Of a DNA stretch of 14,630 bases, positions 1-8,643 are shown one piece after another; positions within the stretch are counted from its first letter, which is position 1, and every line of letters begins with the position of its first letter. A program made the translations under genes and the position numbers. The DNA is from an uncultured Clostridia bacterium (GTDB lineage Bacteria > Bacillota > Clostridia > TANB77 > CAG-508), in contig CANQXC010000013.1 in NCBI GenBank assembly GCA_947627785.1, positions 1 to 14,630 on the forward strand, written 5' to 3'. Under the pieces are notes generated by a model that was given only the letters and a program-made list of their open reading frames with translations, searched no databases and was not told the DNA's origin.

Positions 1-2626
1 GTGGATTATTATCTTCGTAACTTAATGTTGCTATAGCTTGTGGATTAGAGTCCAATGTTTTTAAATATGTCCCTGCTGTGCCTATTTTTGTTTTGTTATC
101 GTATGTATATATTATATTTAATAATTCATATGTACTTTCATTATAATCTAATCCTTCTGGAATATTTAATTGATAATTAATATTAACAGATTCACCTGGT
201 AATATTTTATCTTCTGGTAATACAATTTTGTATTTCTTTACCTCACTAATATTTTCTATATTTTCTTGCCATTCACTGCTTTCAGTTTCTATATCTTTAT
301 TGTCTGAATAATATATTTTAGTTCCTTCTTTTTGAACATTAACTGCTCCTACAAGATTAGATAGAAATGTATTTTTTATTTCATTTCCATTTTGTTGATA
401 TGTTTCTCCCACATCTGGTATTTCACCAATCATTTGTAATTGAGTAATTTCTTCACCATAGTTATTTACTATTGTTCTATTTATATTTACTGTTTTATTT
501 CCACTTTTTAATGGCAAATTTCCTAATGACACATTTGCTTTAGTTGATTCTAATACTTCTTGATTGTCACCATATCCCTCAATTTTACTATATACTAAAA
601 CTCCATATTTAGACTTTAAATTAATATTACATTTGGTTTCATATATATCTTGATTTCCATTTTCATTTGTATAATATAAACTTAATTCAGTTTCTTTAGA
701 TGGTGTTGCTTTCTTAAAGGTCAAATCAGCTGTAATTATTAATTCAATTCCTTCATTTAAACCTTTAGCATATTCTGTTTGCTCTAAATCAAGTTTTATT
801 TGTATAGCCTTTCTTCCATCTTGTAAATCTACAACAGAATCATCCATTCTTACTATTTCATCATTATCATTATATTTAACTATATTTTTTACTTCTATAT
901 TTTCTAACTCACTTGGTAATTCTATTTGTAGAACAGGATTTTTAAATAAGTCATATTTTTCATCATTTGATTTTAAAGTTACACCTATTCTTACATCTTC
1001 GTTTTTTTGTAATGTAGATAAATCTGTCTTATCTATTTCTAATTTTGCTTCTGTTATTGTATCTTTTAATTCTATTTTAGTATTTATTTTTTGAATTGTT
1101 CCTCTTTCTTGTTCATCTGTTATATCAATTCTATCCTCATAATTTCCTTCAATATTCATAGATATCTCAGAAATTAGTTTCATTACTTGCTTTTCTTGTG
1201 CTTTTATAATCTTTTTGTGTTGTAATTTAATTGTACCTGTATTTTCGGTTCCAGTAGTTTTTATTATAATTTCTCCAATATTTTCAGGATAATTAATAAT
1301 TACATTTCCTGATTCATCTGTTTCTGTTGATGAATTTATTGTTCCTATTGTTTGTAAATCAGAAGATAATATTTCTAAACTTCCATTTTCTCCAAGAATA
1401 TTTAACACTTGCTCTTTATTTATAGTTGTTGTACTATAAAATACATTTATTACGTTATTTTCACTTTCATTATATGAAGCAGATTCTTTTACATTTATTT
1501 CTTGTGCGACATTCTCTAAATTAACATTAATTGATGTATTTGTTTCAAATTCTCTGTCTTTTCCTATATATAAATTTCCTTTATATATTTCGCTTTCTTT
1601 ATTTTTTGAAGTTACTGTTACTATTGAATCTTTTAGCTCATTCGTTATCACTAAATCTGTCTCTTCCATTGTTTGTTCTTTTTCATCATGGAATGTTAAT
1701 TTTGTTTGAGAACTTATTGTTTGATTTTCTAAATTAACTTCACTATCATATATAAAAGTTAATATTATTTGCTCATAACCATTTTTCTTCCATAATACTT
1801 CATTATTATCGTCTGTTACATAATTTTTCATATTTATATAAATAGATTCATCTTTTTCATTGTAGTCATATTCTTTCATATTATTAAGATTTACTATTCT
1901 TTTTATTTCTGGTGTTTGTCCCTCTATTGATGGAATTGAAATAGCTGTATTTATCTCTTTTATTGGATATGAATTTTCTTTTAGTCCAGCTTTTAAATAT
2001 ATTTGTAATATTCTTTTGTCCTCTCCATTTACTTTTGCTATTTTATTTGTAATTACATCCATACTGCTTATTATGTTTTCTGGCGCATTATTGTTGTTTA
2101 CAATTTTTAATGATACTTCTCTTTCTGCTTGTATATCTATACTTTTTTGTTCTCCATCCAAGTAATCACCTAAAATCTCTATTTTAGTTGGCATAGTTAA
2201 TAAACTTAGATCTATTTGTTGCTTTACAACAGCTTCTATTGTTACTTCAATATTTGCTTTAGTTCCAGCTTCTATTCGATTTAAGGTTATTTTATTATCT
2301 TCTATCTTATTAACATATTCACTAGTAGATTCTTTAAATTTAAAATTACTTTCTTTTAAATTAATTGTTCCAGTGAAATATCCCTCATTTTTCACTTCTA
2401 CTTCTAAATATAGTGTTTGTGTTTTATCATACGAATCTTCTAGCTCTTTTGCTTTCTCGGCAAAATACACATCAAAGTCCACATTTTTATGGTTTGTTTG
2501 TATTGGTGATACTTCCTCCAATGCATAACTTATAATATTTGTAACCATTAAAATGTAGTTAGTTGATAATAAAATTAATAATACTAATAAAGGTACTATC
2601 TTTCTTAGTAAATTTTTCTTTTCCAT
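1..2626 (-). CDS. Large secreted surface protein, N-terminal 875 residues (3' end outside window), paralogue of the 1717-aa protein
   Basis: The frame is open from an ATG at 2624-2626 to the left edge with no stop, so 875 codons are visible. It begins MEKKNLLRKI, followed by a hydrophobic stretch (about residues 9-30) and a signal-peptidase-like site after ISYA (residue 35). The rest is beta-rich, Lys/Glu/Asn-rich and has no enzyme motif I recognise. It aligns throughout with the protein encoded at 8644-13797. Matching pieces include NHKNVDFDVYF with NHDNVKFGAYF, NEGYFTGTINL with KEGYFNGNIKF, SYPIKEI with TYPIKSI, IYKGNLYIGKDRE with IYKGNLYAGINRE, and DEKYDLFKNP with NEKYDLYENP. The window cuts it about where DUF11-like repeats begin in the paralogue. 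GGAG at 2637-2640 lies ten bases before the ATG, and a good promoter stands upstream. The product is probably an anchored stalk or adhesin protein; its C-terminal half and anchor are unseen. Certain as a gene, inferred as to role. Confidence 0.9.
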   Translation of the reverse strand, partial: MEKKNLLRKIVPLLVLLILLSTNYILMVTNIISYALEEVSPIQTNHKNVDFDVYFAEKAKELEDSYDKTQTLYLEVEVKNEGYFTGTINLKESNFKFKESTSEYVNKIEDNKITLNRIEAGTKANIEVTIEAVVKQQIDLSLLTMPTKIEILGDYLDGEQKSIDIQAEREVSLKIVNNNNAPENIISSMDVITNKIAKVNGEDKRILQIYLKAGLKENSYPIKEINTAISIPSIEGQTPEIKRIVNLNNMKEYDYNEKDESIYINMKNYVTDDNNEVLWKKNGYEQIILTFIYDSEVNLENQTISSQTKLTFHDEKEQTMEETDLVITNELKDSIVTVTSKNKESEIYKGNLYIGKDREFETNTSINVNLENVAQEINVKESASYNESENNVINVFYSTTTINKEQVLNILGENGSLEILSSDLQTIGTINSSTETDESGNVIINYPENIGEIIIKTTGTENTGTIKLQHKKIIKAQEKQVMKLISEISMNIEGNYEDRIDITDEQERGTIQKINTKIELKDTITEAKLEIDKTDLSTLQKNEDVRIGVTLKSNDEKYDLFKNPVLQIELPSELENIEVKNIVKYNDNDEIVRMDDSVVDLQDGRKAIQIKLDLEQTEYAKGLNEGIELIITADLTFKKATPSKETELSLYYTNENGNQDIYETKCNINLKSKYGVLVYSKIEGYGDNQEVLESTKANVSLGNLPLKSGNKTVNINRTIVNNYGEEITQLQMIGEIPDVGETYQQNGNEIKNTFLSNLVGAVNVQKEGTKIYYSDNKDIETESSEWQENIENISEVKKYKIVLPEDKILPGESVNINYQLNIPEGLDYNESTYELLNIIYTYDNKTKIGTAGTYLKTLDSNPQAIATLSYEDNNP

Positions 2627-2664
2627 TTACGCTCATCTCCAACATTACAATATTCTTTATATTA

Positions 2665-2692
2665 ATTATAATGTCTTTTTTCATTTTTTCAA
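2665..2692 (-). promoter_or_regulatory. Sigma-A type promoter for the truncated paralogue
   Basis: Read on the minus strand, TTGAAA (2687-2692) and a perfect TATAAT (2665-2670) are separated by 16 bases. Transcription would start near 2658, leaving a leader of about 32 bases before the ATG at 2626. This gives the truncated gene its own promoter, separate from the operon upstream of it, which is closed by the terminator at 2859-2896. The -35 hexamer is identical to the one in front of the 1717-residue paralogue. Confidence 0.65.
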
Positions 2693-2858
2693 TATACACA
2701 TTTTGGCAAATTACTTTAGTGTTTTTCTTTCTCTTTAGGGATTATTAAATATGACACTTATCAGTTCTAATATTAACTTTGCTTTACAATTTTGTTACAA
2801 ATGTTTTTATACTTTCAATAAAGTAGTCATAAATGGTTAAAATACTTATTTACGTAAG

Positions 2859-2896
2859 AAAAAGGAACAAATCTTTTTTATGATTTATTCCTTTTT
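2859..2896 (-). terminator. Intrinsic terminator of the two-gene surface-protein operon
   Basis: A 15-base arm at 2859-2873 faces a complementary arm at 2882-2896 across an 8-base loop. In minus-strand RNA the single irregular position is a U-G wobble, so all 15 positions pair, and the 3' arm ends in five U. On the plus strand the same position is a C-A mismatch. This favours termination of minus-strand transcription. It begins about ten bases after the stop codon at 2906-2908, as expected for the end of the operon. Confidence 0.75.
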
Positions 2897-2905
2897 TGGG
2901 TTAAA

Positions 2906-5098
2906 TTATTTTTGTAATATTTTTTTCTTTATTAGAACTATTCCTGCTCCTAAAATAGCTAATGTACTAACTGCTATAGATATTATTGTTGCATAATTTC
3001 TATTTTCACCAGTTGGTTCTGTAATTACTACTGATTCTGCATTGTCAATTAAATGTAAACTTGATTCATATTCTGTTTTTGTTACATTAAGCATTGAACC
3101 TCCATTTTGTTCTGTGCTTGTTATTTCTACTTGGTTGTTTAAATCAAATTCATTTGAATTTGCAAGCATTTTTGAAGCTTGTAATGTAACTGTATTTTCT
3201 TCTCCTGCCTTTAATGGTTTTATTAATTCTGAATTATATAGTATAATTTTATCTCCTAATCCTGTAACTCTTTTTGTTTGTATTTCATCATACCAGCTTT
3301 GTAATTCTTGTTGTGTCATTTTATAGTATTGGTATTCTTTTGCCATAGATGTTACAGTTCCTCCTTGTATATCTATACTACTTACTTTATCCCTAAATTC
3401 TGTTATTGTTAACTTTCCTACTTCACTATTATATACTGATAATTCTTTTGTCACCCATTCATTATCTTGTGTCGCTAATTCATTATCTAAATAATCATAC
3501 ACTCCTTTAGGTGTTATGGTTACTGCATCTCCTGTCTGTTCTCCATAAGTGTAAAATGCTTCTGAAATATAGTCTAATTCACTCTTATTTTTTACTGTTA
3601 TAACATAATCTACTGTTACCTGTGCACTTTGCATATCTTCACTATCAAGTTCTATTTTTATTCTTCCATTTTCATTTACACTTGGTTGCAAATATACAGC
3701 TAATTTATTAGTTTGCCCTTGTAAATTTCCATTTTCATCAAGTTCTGCATTTACTACTTCAACTTCATTTCCAAGTTTAACTTTTATGTTATCTATTTTT
3801 TTATCAATTTCTAATGCTTGCCTTGGTCTTTCTGCTATACCAAAATCAATGTTTTTAACTTCATAAACATATCTGTCTCCATTAGATGCCGTAGTTGTTG
3901 ATTCGTATTCTACTCCAAATTTCATATTTGGTGTTGTTGAATCCATATTAGTAATTTTTTCTCCTGGTTCTATTGGTTCTTTTGATATTTGACTGTCTAT
4001 AGTTTCTCTTGTTTGATAAGTGTCAGTTGCATCTGTGAATCTTGTATCTACATCTGATTTGTACCATTCTGCATTTGCTACGTTGGTATTATATCTATCT
4101 CTACTATATACTGTTCCTTTATATGTTTGTACAGGATGTTCTCCATCTCCCCATGTATATGTTAGCTTATAATCACCTGGTATATAGCCTACAATTAAGA
4201 AATCACCAACATCTAATTTTATATCTTCAATATTATTGTCATATACATATTCATAATTTGCTGCTTCACTATCTTCATATTTTTCTGGTATATATACTCC
4301 ATTGACATTTCTAAATCCATATTTATCATATTGTTCTTCGATAGTCTTTGTCTTATATGGAGCTGTACCACTTCCAGATTGTTCTTCTAAAGTTACTACA
4401 ACACCTTTAATTCCTATTTCTCCAGCATCATATTGTCCATTTCCTTGTCTTATTTGTCCTGTTAATAAATCATCTGGTGTAGCATCTTCAAATACTTTTC
4501 CTCTTACTTGCCTTGCATCAGCTATTTCTAATACTAGACTTGGTGCATTATCTGTATCATCTTCATAAGTTGTCATATCATCTGGAATTGCGTTACCTGG
4601 TACTGATTTTTCATCAAATCCTGCATATATTTCTCCTTCTGCATTGAATGTTGAATATGATTGCAATTCTGCAACATTTTTTAAAGTTACATTTCCATTC
4701 ATTATAGATAATACGGCTTGTTGATTCAACTCAAATTCCAAATATAGTACATTGTTCTGTTGACTATCAATTATAGTATCACTTGTATCAATAATTAATT
4801 TTGAATATCCATTTAGATTGTAATTGCTATCATAAGTTACTTTTGCTTCATCTATTAGATCTACAACTTTACGTTGATTGTCTAGATTTTTACCTATTGA
4901 TTTTAAAGTATATCTGCTATCATAGTAATCTACAACTTTTTGTACTTTTGATTTTAGGTTCGTTGCATTATTTGATATCTGTATCTTATATGTCATATAT
5001 ACTTTTAGATTTCTACTTTCACCATTAGGATCTGGATTAGGGTCAACATATTCTATGTCAGCTTTATAAATAGCCCTTCTATATGTATTTGGTACCAC
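2906..5098 (-). CDS. C-terminal part of a frameshifted SpaA/SdrD-type surface adhesin, with membrane anchor
   Basis: The largest start-to-stop frame opens at GTG 5096-5098 (730 residues), but this is probably not a genuine start: there is no ribosome binding site and no signal peptide. The frame stays open upstream to 5323, adding at least 71 sensible residues (GKTEIRYINLGVYKREQP and following) that overlap the end of the preceding gene in another frame. I read it as the continuation of that gene. In 730-residue numbering it holds a DUF11-like segment with KVVDYYDSRY (54-63), an SdrD B-like domain from about 197 (VRGKVFED, then RQGNGQYDAGE), a FGIAERPRQALEIDKKID segment at 419-436, and a second beta domain at 470-560. 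The end has the sorting-signal order: TEPTGEN (693-699), a hydrophobic helix (about 702-723), then KKKILQK. The motif is not canonical LPXTG. A terminator follows. Translation of this part depends on whether the frameshift is real. Confidence 0.8.
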   Translation of the reverse strand: MVPNTYRRAIYKADIEYVDPNPDPNGESRNLKVYMTYKIQISNNATNLKSKVQKVVDYYDSRYTLKSIGKNLDNQRKVVDLIDEAKVTYDSNYNLNGYSKLIIDTSDTIIDSQQNNVLYLEFELNQQAVLSIMNGNVTLKNVAELQSYSTFNAEGEIYAGFDEKSVPGNAIPDDMTTYEDDTDNAPSLVLEIADARQVRGKVFEDATPDDLLTGQIRQGNGQYDAGEIGIKGVVVTLEEQSGSGTAPYKTKTIEEQYDKYGFRNVNGVYIPEKYEDSEAANYEYVYDNNIEDIKLDVGDFLIVGYIPGDYKLTYTWGDGEHPVQTYKGTVYSRDRYNTNVANAEWYKSDVDTRFTDATDTYQTRETIDSQISKEPIEPGEKITNMDSTTPNMKFGVEYESTTTASNGDRYVYEVKNIDFGIAERPRQALEIDKKIDNIKVKLGNEVEVVNAELDENGNLQGQTNKLAVYLQPSVNENGRIKIELDSEDMQSAQVTVDYVITVKNKSELDYISEAFYTYGEQTGDAVTITPKGVYDYLDNELATQDNEWVTKELSVYNSEVGKLTITEFRDKVSSIDIQGGTVTSMAKEYQYYKMTQQELQSWYDEIQTKRVTGLGDKIILYNSELIKPLKAGEENTVTLQASKMLANSNEFDLNNQVEITSTEQNGGSMLNVTKTEYESSLHLIDNAESVVITEPTGENRNYATIISIAVSTLAILGAGIVLIKKKILQK

Positions 5099-5264
5099 TG
5101 CATTTTCAAATTTAACACCTACATTGAATCCATTATTTATTTCATCTCTTACTTGTTGATTTGTTTTAACTTTTTGATTATATTCATATACATGTTGATT
5201 TCCATTTATTTTTAATCTAACATTGTCTAAGTCTTTAAATAATGAAACATTAGGTTGCTCTCTT

Positions 5265-8200
5265 TTATAAACGCCTAGATTGATATATCTTATCTCTGTT
5301 TTTCCGTAATATACGATGTTCCTTTATGTCATATTTTGTTTCAATATCGTCTCCTGTACCTTTTGTACTTGCAGTTATTAAACAAGATTCATCATGATTA
5401 ACTGTTGCTCTATGGTTCTCTGCATCTTTGGTGTAAGATAAGCTATGTTCAGATTTGTCATTTGCATCTATTCTTTTTAATCCTGTATTATTTGTAGCAT
5501 CTACACTTGAACCATCTATAACACTAAATTTATTATTAAATGTTTGTCTTTCTTGATTATTTTCACTTGCCTTTGAGCCACGATCCATGTCAATTTTTGC
5601 CGCTACATTTGTATATGTTATTCCATCATATTCAAATTCTATGTAATATTGGTCTAATATGGTATTCTCTTGAACTGTGTCATTTTCATCATACATTGGA
5701 ACCATTGGGAAGAAATATTCACCATTTCCATCATTTCCGTCAGATACATATCTATCTAACTTACTAGTTTTTTGGGTTGCTATTAATTCAGCTGGTTCGT
5801 TTTCTCCTCTTTTTCTCATTAATCTAACAGTAATATCATTTAATAATTCATCTTTATCGTCTACATAAACGTCAGTTTCATCTTGTTTATATAAATCATT
5901 TCTTATAGATTGTTTACTTGTATTTTCATCAATCCATACATATCCTGATAAATCAATAAATATTTCTTTATTTTCTATCATTAAATCTACTGTTACTTCT
6001 TTTTCTACATCTATTACTTGACCTTCTTCAATAAACTTATAATGTTTATCTGGATTTTGAGTTTCAAATGCAGTATATGTTCCTACTAACAAATTATCAA
6101 CAGTTATCTCTCCATCTGCTTCTCCATCTGCACCTGTAAAAAATTCAGTAGCTAAGTTTATATCATCTGTATAACTAATTTCTCCATTTTCATCACGAAC
6201 TACATATTGATTAAAATCTTCAAATTTAATTTTAAATCCTACACCATTTAATTTTACTTCATGATTTTCTTTATCTACTTTAATAACTTTTAAATTACCT
6301 TTATATCTTTCATTATCTATTTCAAAAATTACTAATGTATCTTTCAATACTTCTTTTTCTTGTGGTTCTGTTATCATTTTATATTTTTCATCAGGATTAC
6401 TTACTTCTACTGCTAGATAGTTACCTACTGAAAGGTTTTCTATTGTTATTTCTCCATTTTCATCTGTTTCAAATATAGTAGCTTGTTCTTCACTTACATA
6501 AGTAATATTTTTATTTTCATCTTGCTTTACGTATTTTCCTGTAATTTCATCTATAAATTTGAATTTTACTCCTTTTAAAAGTAAATCATGTTTGTCTTTA
6601 TCTCTTTTAATAACCTTCAAACTGCCTTTATATCTTTCATTTTCTATCATAATTGATGCAGTTTGACCTTTGGTTAATTCTATTGGTTGATTTTGTGTTT
6701 CTTCATTAAGTATATAATGCTCATCTGGATTTTGAGTTTCAAATGCGTAATATGTTCCTACTAATAAATTGTCAACAGTTATTTCTCCTGCTGCCTCTCC
6801 ATCTTTTCCTGTGAAAAATTCAGTAGCTGAATTTATATCATCTGTATAACTAATTTTTCCATTTGCATCTCGAACCACATATTGATTAAAATCTTCAAAT
6901 TTGATTTTAAATCCTACATCATTTAGTTTTACTTCATGTCCATCTTTATCTACTTTAATAACTTTTAGATTTCCCTTATATCTCTCATTGTCTATCTCAA
7001 AAACTACTAATGTATTTTTAACTACTTCCTTTTCTTGTGATTCTGTTAGCACTTTATATTTTGTATCTGGGTTATTAATTTCTATTGCCTCATAGTCACC
7101 TACTGATAAGTTTTCTATTGTTATTTCTCCATTATTTTCTCCATCTGCTCCTGTAGTAAATATAGTAGCATTGGCTTTATTCACATAACTTATTTCCCCA
7201 TTTTCATCACGTTTTACATATTTGCCTGTAGTTTTGTCTTTAAATCTAAATGTTACTCCATTTAAAAGTACATCTGGCTGATCCTTATCTCTTTTAATTA
7301 CTTTTAAACCACCTTTATATCTTTCATTTTCTATTGTAACTGTTTTAGTTTCTCCAACTACTACATTGGTTTCTTTGTTATCTGTATTTAATTTATATTT
7401 TGCATCAGGATTATCCACCTCAATTATAGTATATGAACCTACTAATAAATTACCTGTTAATATTTTTCCTAAATTATCACCACTTGTACCAGTTCTAAAT
7501 ACTTTTGCTTGATTTTCATTACCATATGCATGATTACCACTAGAATCTGTATCCAATACGTACTTATTTGTGTCATTATTTTTTATTTTAAAACCAACAT
7601 TTGGTAATAAAACATTATGTCCATCTTTATCTACTTTAATAACTTGTATTTTTCCAAAAACTTTTAAATTGTCATACTCTTTTTCAAAATCAAAATTATT
7701 ATAGTCAGTTCCTGGAGAAGTATATATTAAGTTTTGATCCATTCCAACAGAAGATTTAAAAAACCATATTTTTGATTTTTTCACTTCTACTTTGTTTGAA
7801 GCTGAGATTTTTATATTTCCACTTGTAACTTTTTCATTAGGAATTAAAATATAAAATTTACTACCTGATGCAATATCACTTGCATTTTGTTGTACTAGTT
7901 GTGTTCCCTGCATTTTAGCAACTAAAACATTATTCACTGTGTTATAAGAATTTCCAGTTGCATTTTTTATTTGTACTTTAAATTGTGATATTTTTCCAGA
8001 AAATGTCCACTTAAATGGTCCCATTCTTACATAACTTTTATCATTAAATGTAATTTGTTTTGCACTCAAATTATTTTCTTCAGTTGCATCACTAATTGGT
8101 TGATTATTTTCTTCAAAGCTATTCATATATTGTACAGCCTGACTGTCTAAACTTACTGGGTCACCTGGAGTACTTCCTGCAAATCCAGCACTTAAACCTG

Positions 8201-8618
8201 CATGATATTTTCCTACTGTATCTATCCATGTTTTCATAAAAGTCCAAACAGAATGTTTTATTGTATCATGGCCTGCTCCACTTGCTAATATTCCTACTAA
8301 TCTTGCATTATTGGGATGAACTCTAGTTCCACCATTATAATCTGTTGATTTATTTCCTACAACATCAACTATTGATGCCAATGTATAACTCGTTAGCTGT
8401 TGTGGCATATGTTGACCATGCTCTACACAATACATTTTTCCACCACTATGATGATAAAATATATTATCATTAATCAAAACTGTATCACCAACATTATAAC
8501 TAGGCACATTGCCAGTAGTAAATGTTCCTCTATTTGCTGCTTTTGATATTGTGCTTATTCCTAGAATTGTAGCTAATATAATTATAGTTATTATTATTCT
8601 TTTACTTAATTTACTCAT
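5265..8618 (-). CDS. N-terminal part of a SpaA/Cna-B repeat surface adhesin, frame-disrupted at its 3' end
   Basis: The start is the ATG at 8616-8618, with AAAGGAGG eight bases ahead. Of 1117 residues, about 1102 belong to the original frame; the tail ILRKNRDKIYQSRRL is out-of-frame. Residues 1-28 are a signal peptide (KRIIITIIILATILG, cleavage near SKA). Residues 30-310 form a head containing YCVEHGQ (Cys64) and HSVWTFMKTW, which resembles thioester domains of Gram-positive adhesins. Five tandem SpaA/Cna-B-like domains follow at about 321-434, 437-546, 549-663, 666-773 and 776-885. Each has the Lys, Glu and Asn positions expected for an internal isopeptide bond: K328/E400/N431, K442/E513/N544, K555/E627/N660, K671/E738/N769, K780/E852/N883. 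An SdrD B-like module starts at GYVWIDENTSKQS (about 892). It follows the 1717-residue gene by 25 bases and so is probably co-transcribed with it. Likely an anchored adhesin; the ligand is unknown. Without the downstream frame the product would be secreted but unanchored. Confidence 0.88.
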   Translation of the reverse strand: MSKLSKRIIITIIILATILGISTISKAANRGTFTTGNVPSYNVGDTVLINDNIFYHHSGGKMYCVEHGQHMPQQLTSYTLASIVDVVGNKSTDYNGGTRVHPNNARLVGILASGAGHDTIKHSVWTFMKTWIDTVGKYHAGLSAGFAGSTPGDPVSLDSQAVQYMNSFEENNQPISDATEENNLSAKQITFNDKSYVRMGPFKWTFSGKISQFKVQIKNATGNSYNTVNNVLVAKMQGTQLVQQNASDIASGSKFYILIPNEKVTSGNIKISASNKVEVKKSKIWFFKSSVGMDQNLIYTSPGTDYNNFDFEKEYDNLKVFGKIQVIKVDKDGHNVLLPNVGFKIKNNDTNKYVLDTDSSGNHAYGNENQAKVFRTGTSGDNLGKILTGNLLVGSYTIIEVDNPDAKYKLNTDNKETNVVVGETKTVTIENERYKGGLKVIKRDKDQPDVLLNGVTFRFKDKTTGKYVKRDENGEISYVNKANATIFTTGADGENNGEITIENLSVGDYEAIEINNPDTKYKVLTESQEKEVVKNTLVVFEIDNERYKGNLKVIKVDKDGHEVKLNDVGFKIKFEDFNQYVVRDANGKISYTDDINSATEFFTGKDGEAAGEITVDNLLVGTYYAFETQNPDEHYILNEETQNQPIELTKGQTASIMIENERYKGSLKVIKRDKDKHDLLLKGVKFKFIDEITGKYVKQDENKNITYVSEEQATIFETDENGEITIENLSVGNYLAVEVSNPDEKYKMITEPQEKEVLKDTLVIFEIDNERYKGNLKVIKVDKENHEVKLNGVGFKIKFEDFNQYVVRDENGEISYTDDINLATEFFTGADGEADGEITVDNLLVGTYTAFETQNPDKHYKFIEEGQVIDVEKEVTVDLMIENKEIFIDLSGYVWIDENTSKQSIRNDLYKQDETDVYVDDKDELLNDITVRLMRKRGENEPAELIATQKTSKLDRYVSDGNDGNGEYFFPMVPMYDENDTVQENTILDQYYIEFEYDGITYTNVAAKIDMDRGSKASENNQERQTFNNKFSVIDGSSVDATNNTGLKRIDANDKSEHSLSYTKDAENHRATVNHDESCLITASTKGTGDDIETKYDIKEHRILRKNRDKIYQSRRL
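5268..5323 (-). other. Frameshift zone joining the two halves of the SpaA-type adhesin
   Basis: The upstream frame stops at 5265-5267 and the downstream frame is open only up to 5323, so the crossing must lie between. The upstream frame makes sense through IETKYDIKEHR, and the downstream frame makes sense from YYGKTEIRYINLG onward. The change is +1 (one extra base) or -2 (two bases lost). Adding one TA to the short TATAT tract at 5309-5313 (minus strand, CGTATATTACGG) would give H-R-I-Y-Y-G-K-T in one frame. Removing one A there would also restore it. It could be a real mutation, a reversible slip, or a sequencing or assembly error; the sequence alone cannot separate these. Confidence 0.75.
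5964..7658 (-). repeat. Five tandem SpaA-like domain repeats, last four arranged A-B-A-B
   Basis: Five units of about 325-350 bp encode SpaA-like domains beginning near 7658, 7310, 6974, 6623 and 6293 (minus strand). Units 2 and 4 share type-A features (KVIKRDKD, TGKYVK, ATIF, EITIENLSVG). Units 3 and 5 share type-B features (KVIKVDK, VGFKIKFEDFNQYVVRD, ISYTDDIN, ATEFFTG, FETQNPD). The two A-B pairs are offset by about 675-690 bp and clearly alike in DNA as well as protein, which suggests duplication of a two-domain block. Unit 1 is more diverged. Confidence 0.85.
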
Positions 8619-8626
8619 ATTTATGG

Positions 8627-8634
8627 CCTCCTTT
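8627..8634 (-). promoter_or_regulatory. Ribosome binding site of the SpaA-type adhesin gene
   Basis: AAAGGAGG on the minus strand lies eight bases before the ATG at 8618. It sits inside the 25-base gap after the stop of the 1717-residue gene, which leaves no room for a separate promoter or terminator and supports co-transcription. Confidence 0.85.
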
Positions 8635-8643
8635 CCTCAAAAG

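Noticed and set aside
2563..2748. Plus-strand open frame of 61 hydrophobic codons across the promoter of the truncated paralogue.
   Set aside because: It overlaps the signal-peptide region, leader and promoter of the minus-strand gene. It has no plausible ribosome binding site, and hydrophobicity is expected from T-rich DNA.
5296..5310. Programmed -1 ribosomal frameshift at the CGGAAAAAC stretch in the split adhesin.
   Set aside because: The second frame lies +1 (or -2) from the first, so a -1 slip would enter the wrong frame. The run is only five A, it is not in slippery-heptamer register, and the sensible protein already continues before it.
8619..8643. A separate promoter or terminator between the giant protein and the SpaA-type adhesin.
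   Set aside because: The gap is only 25 bases and is filled mostly by the ribosome binding site of the second gene.
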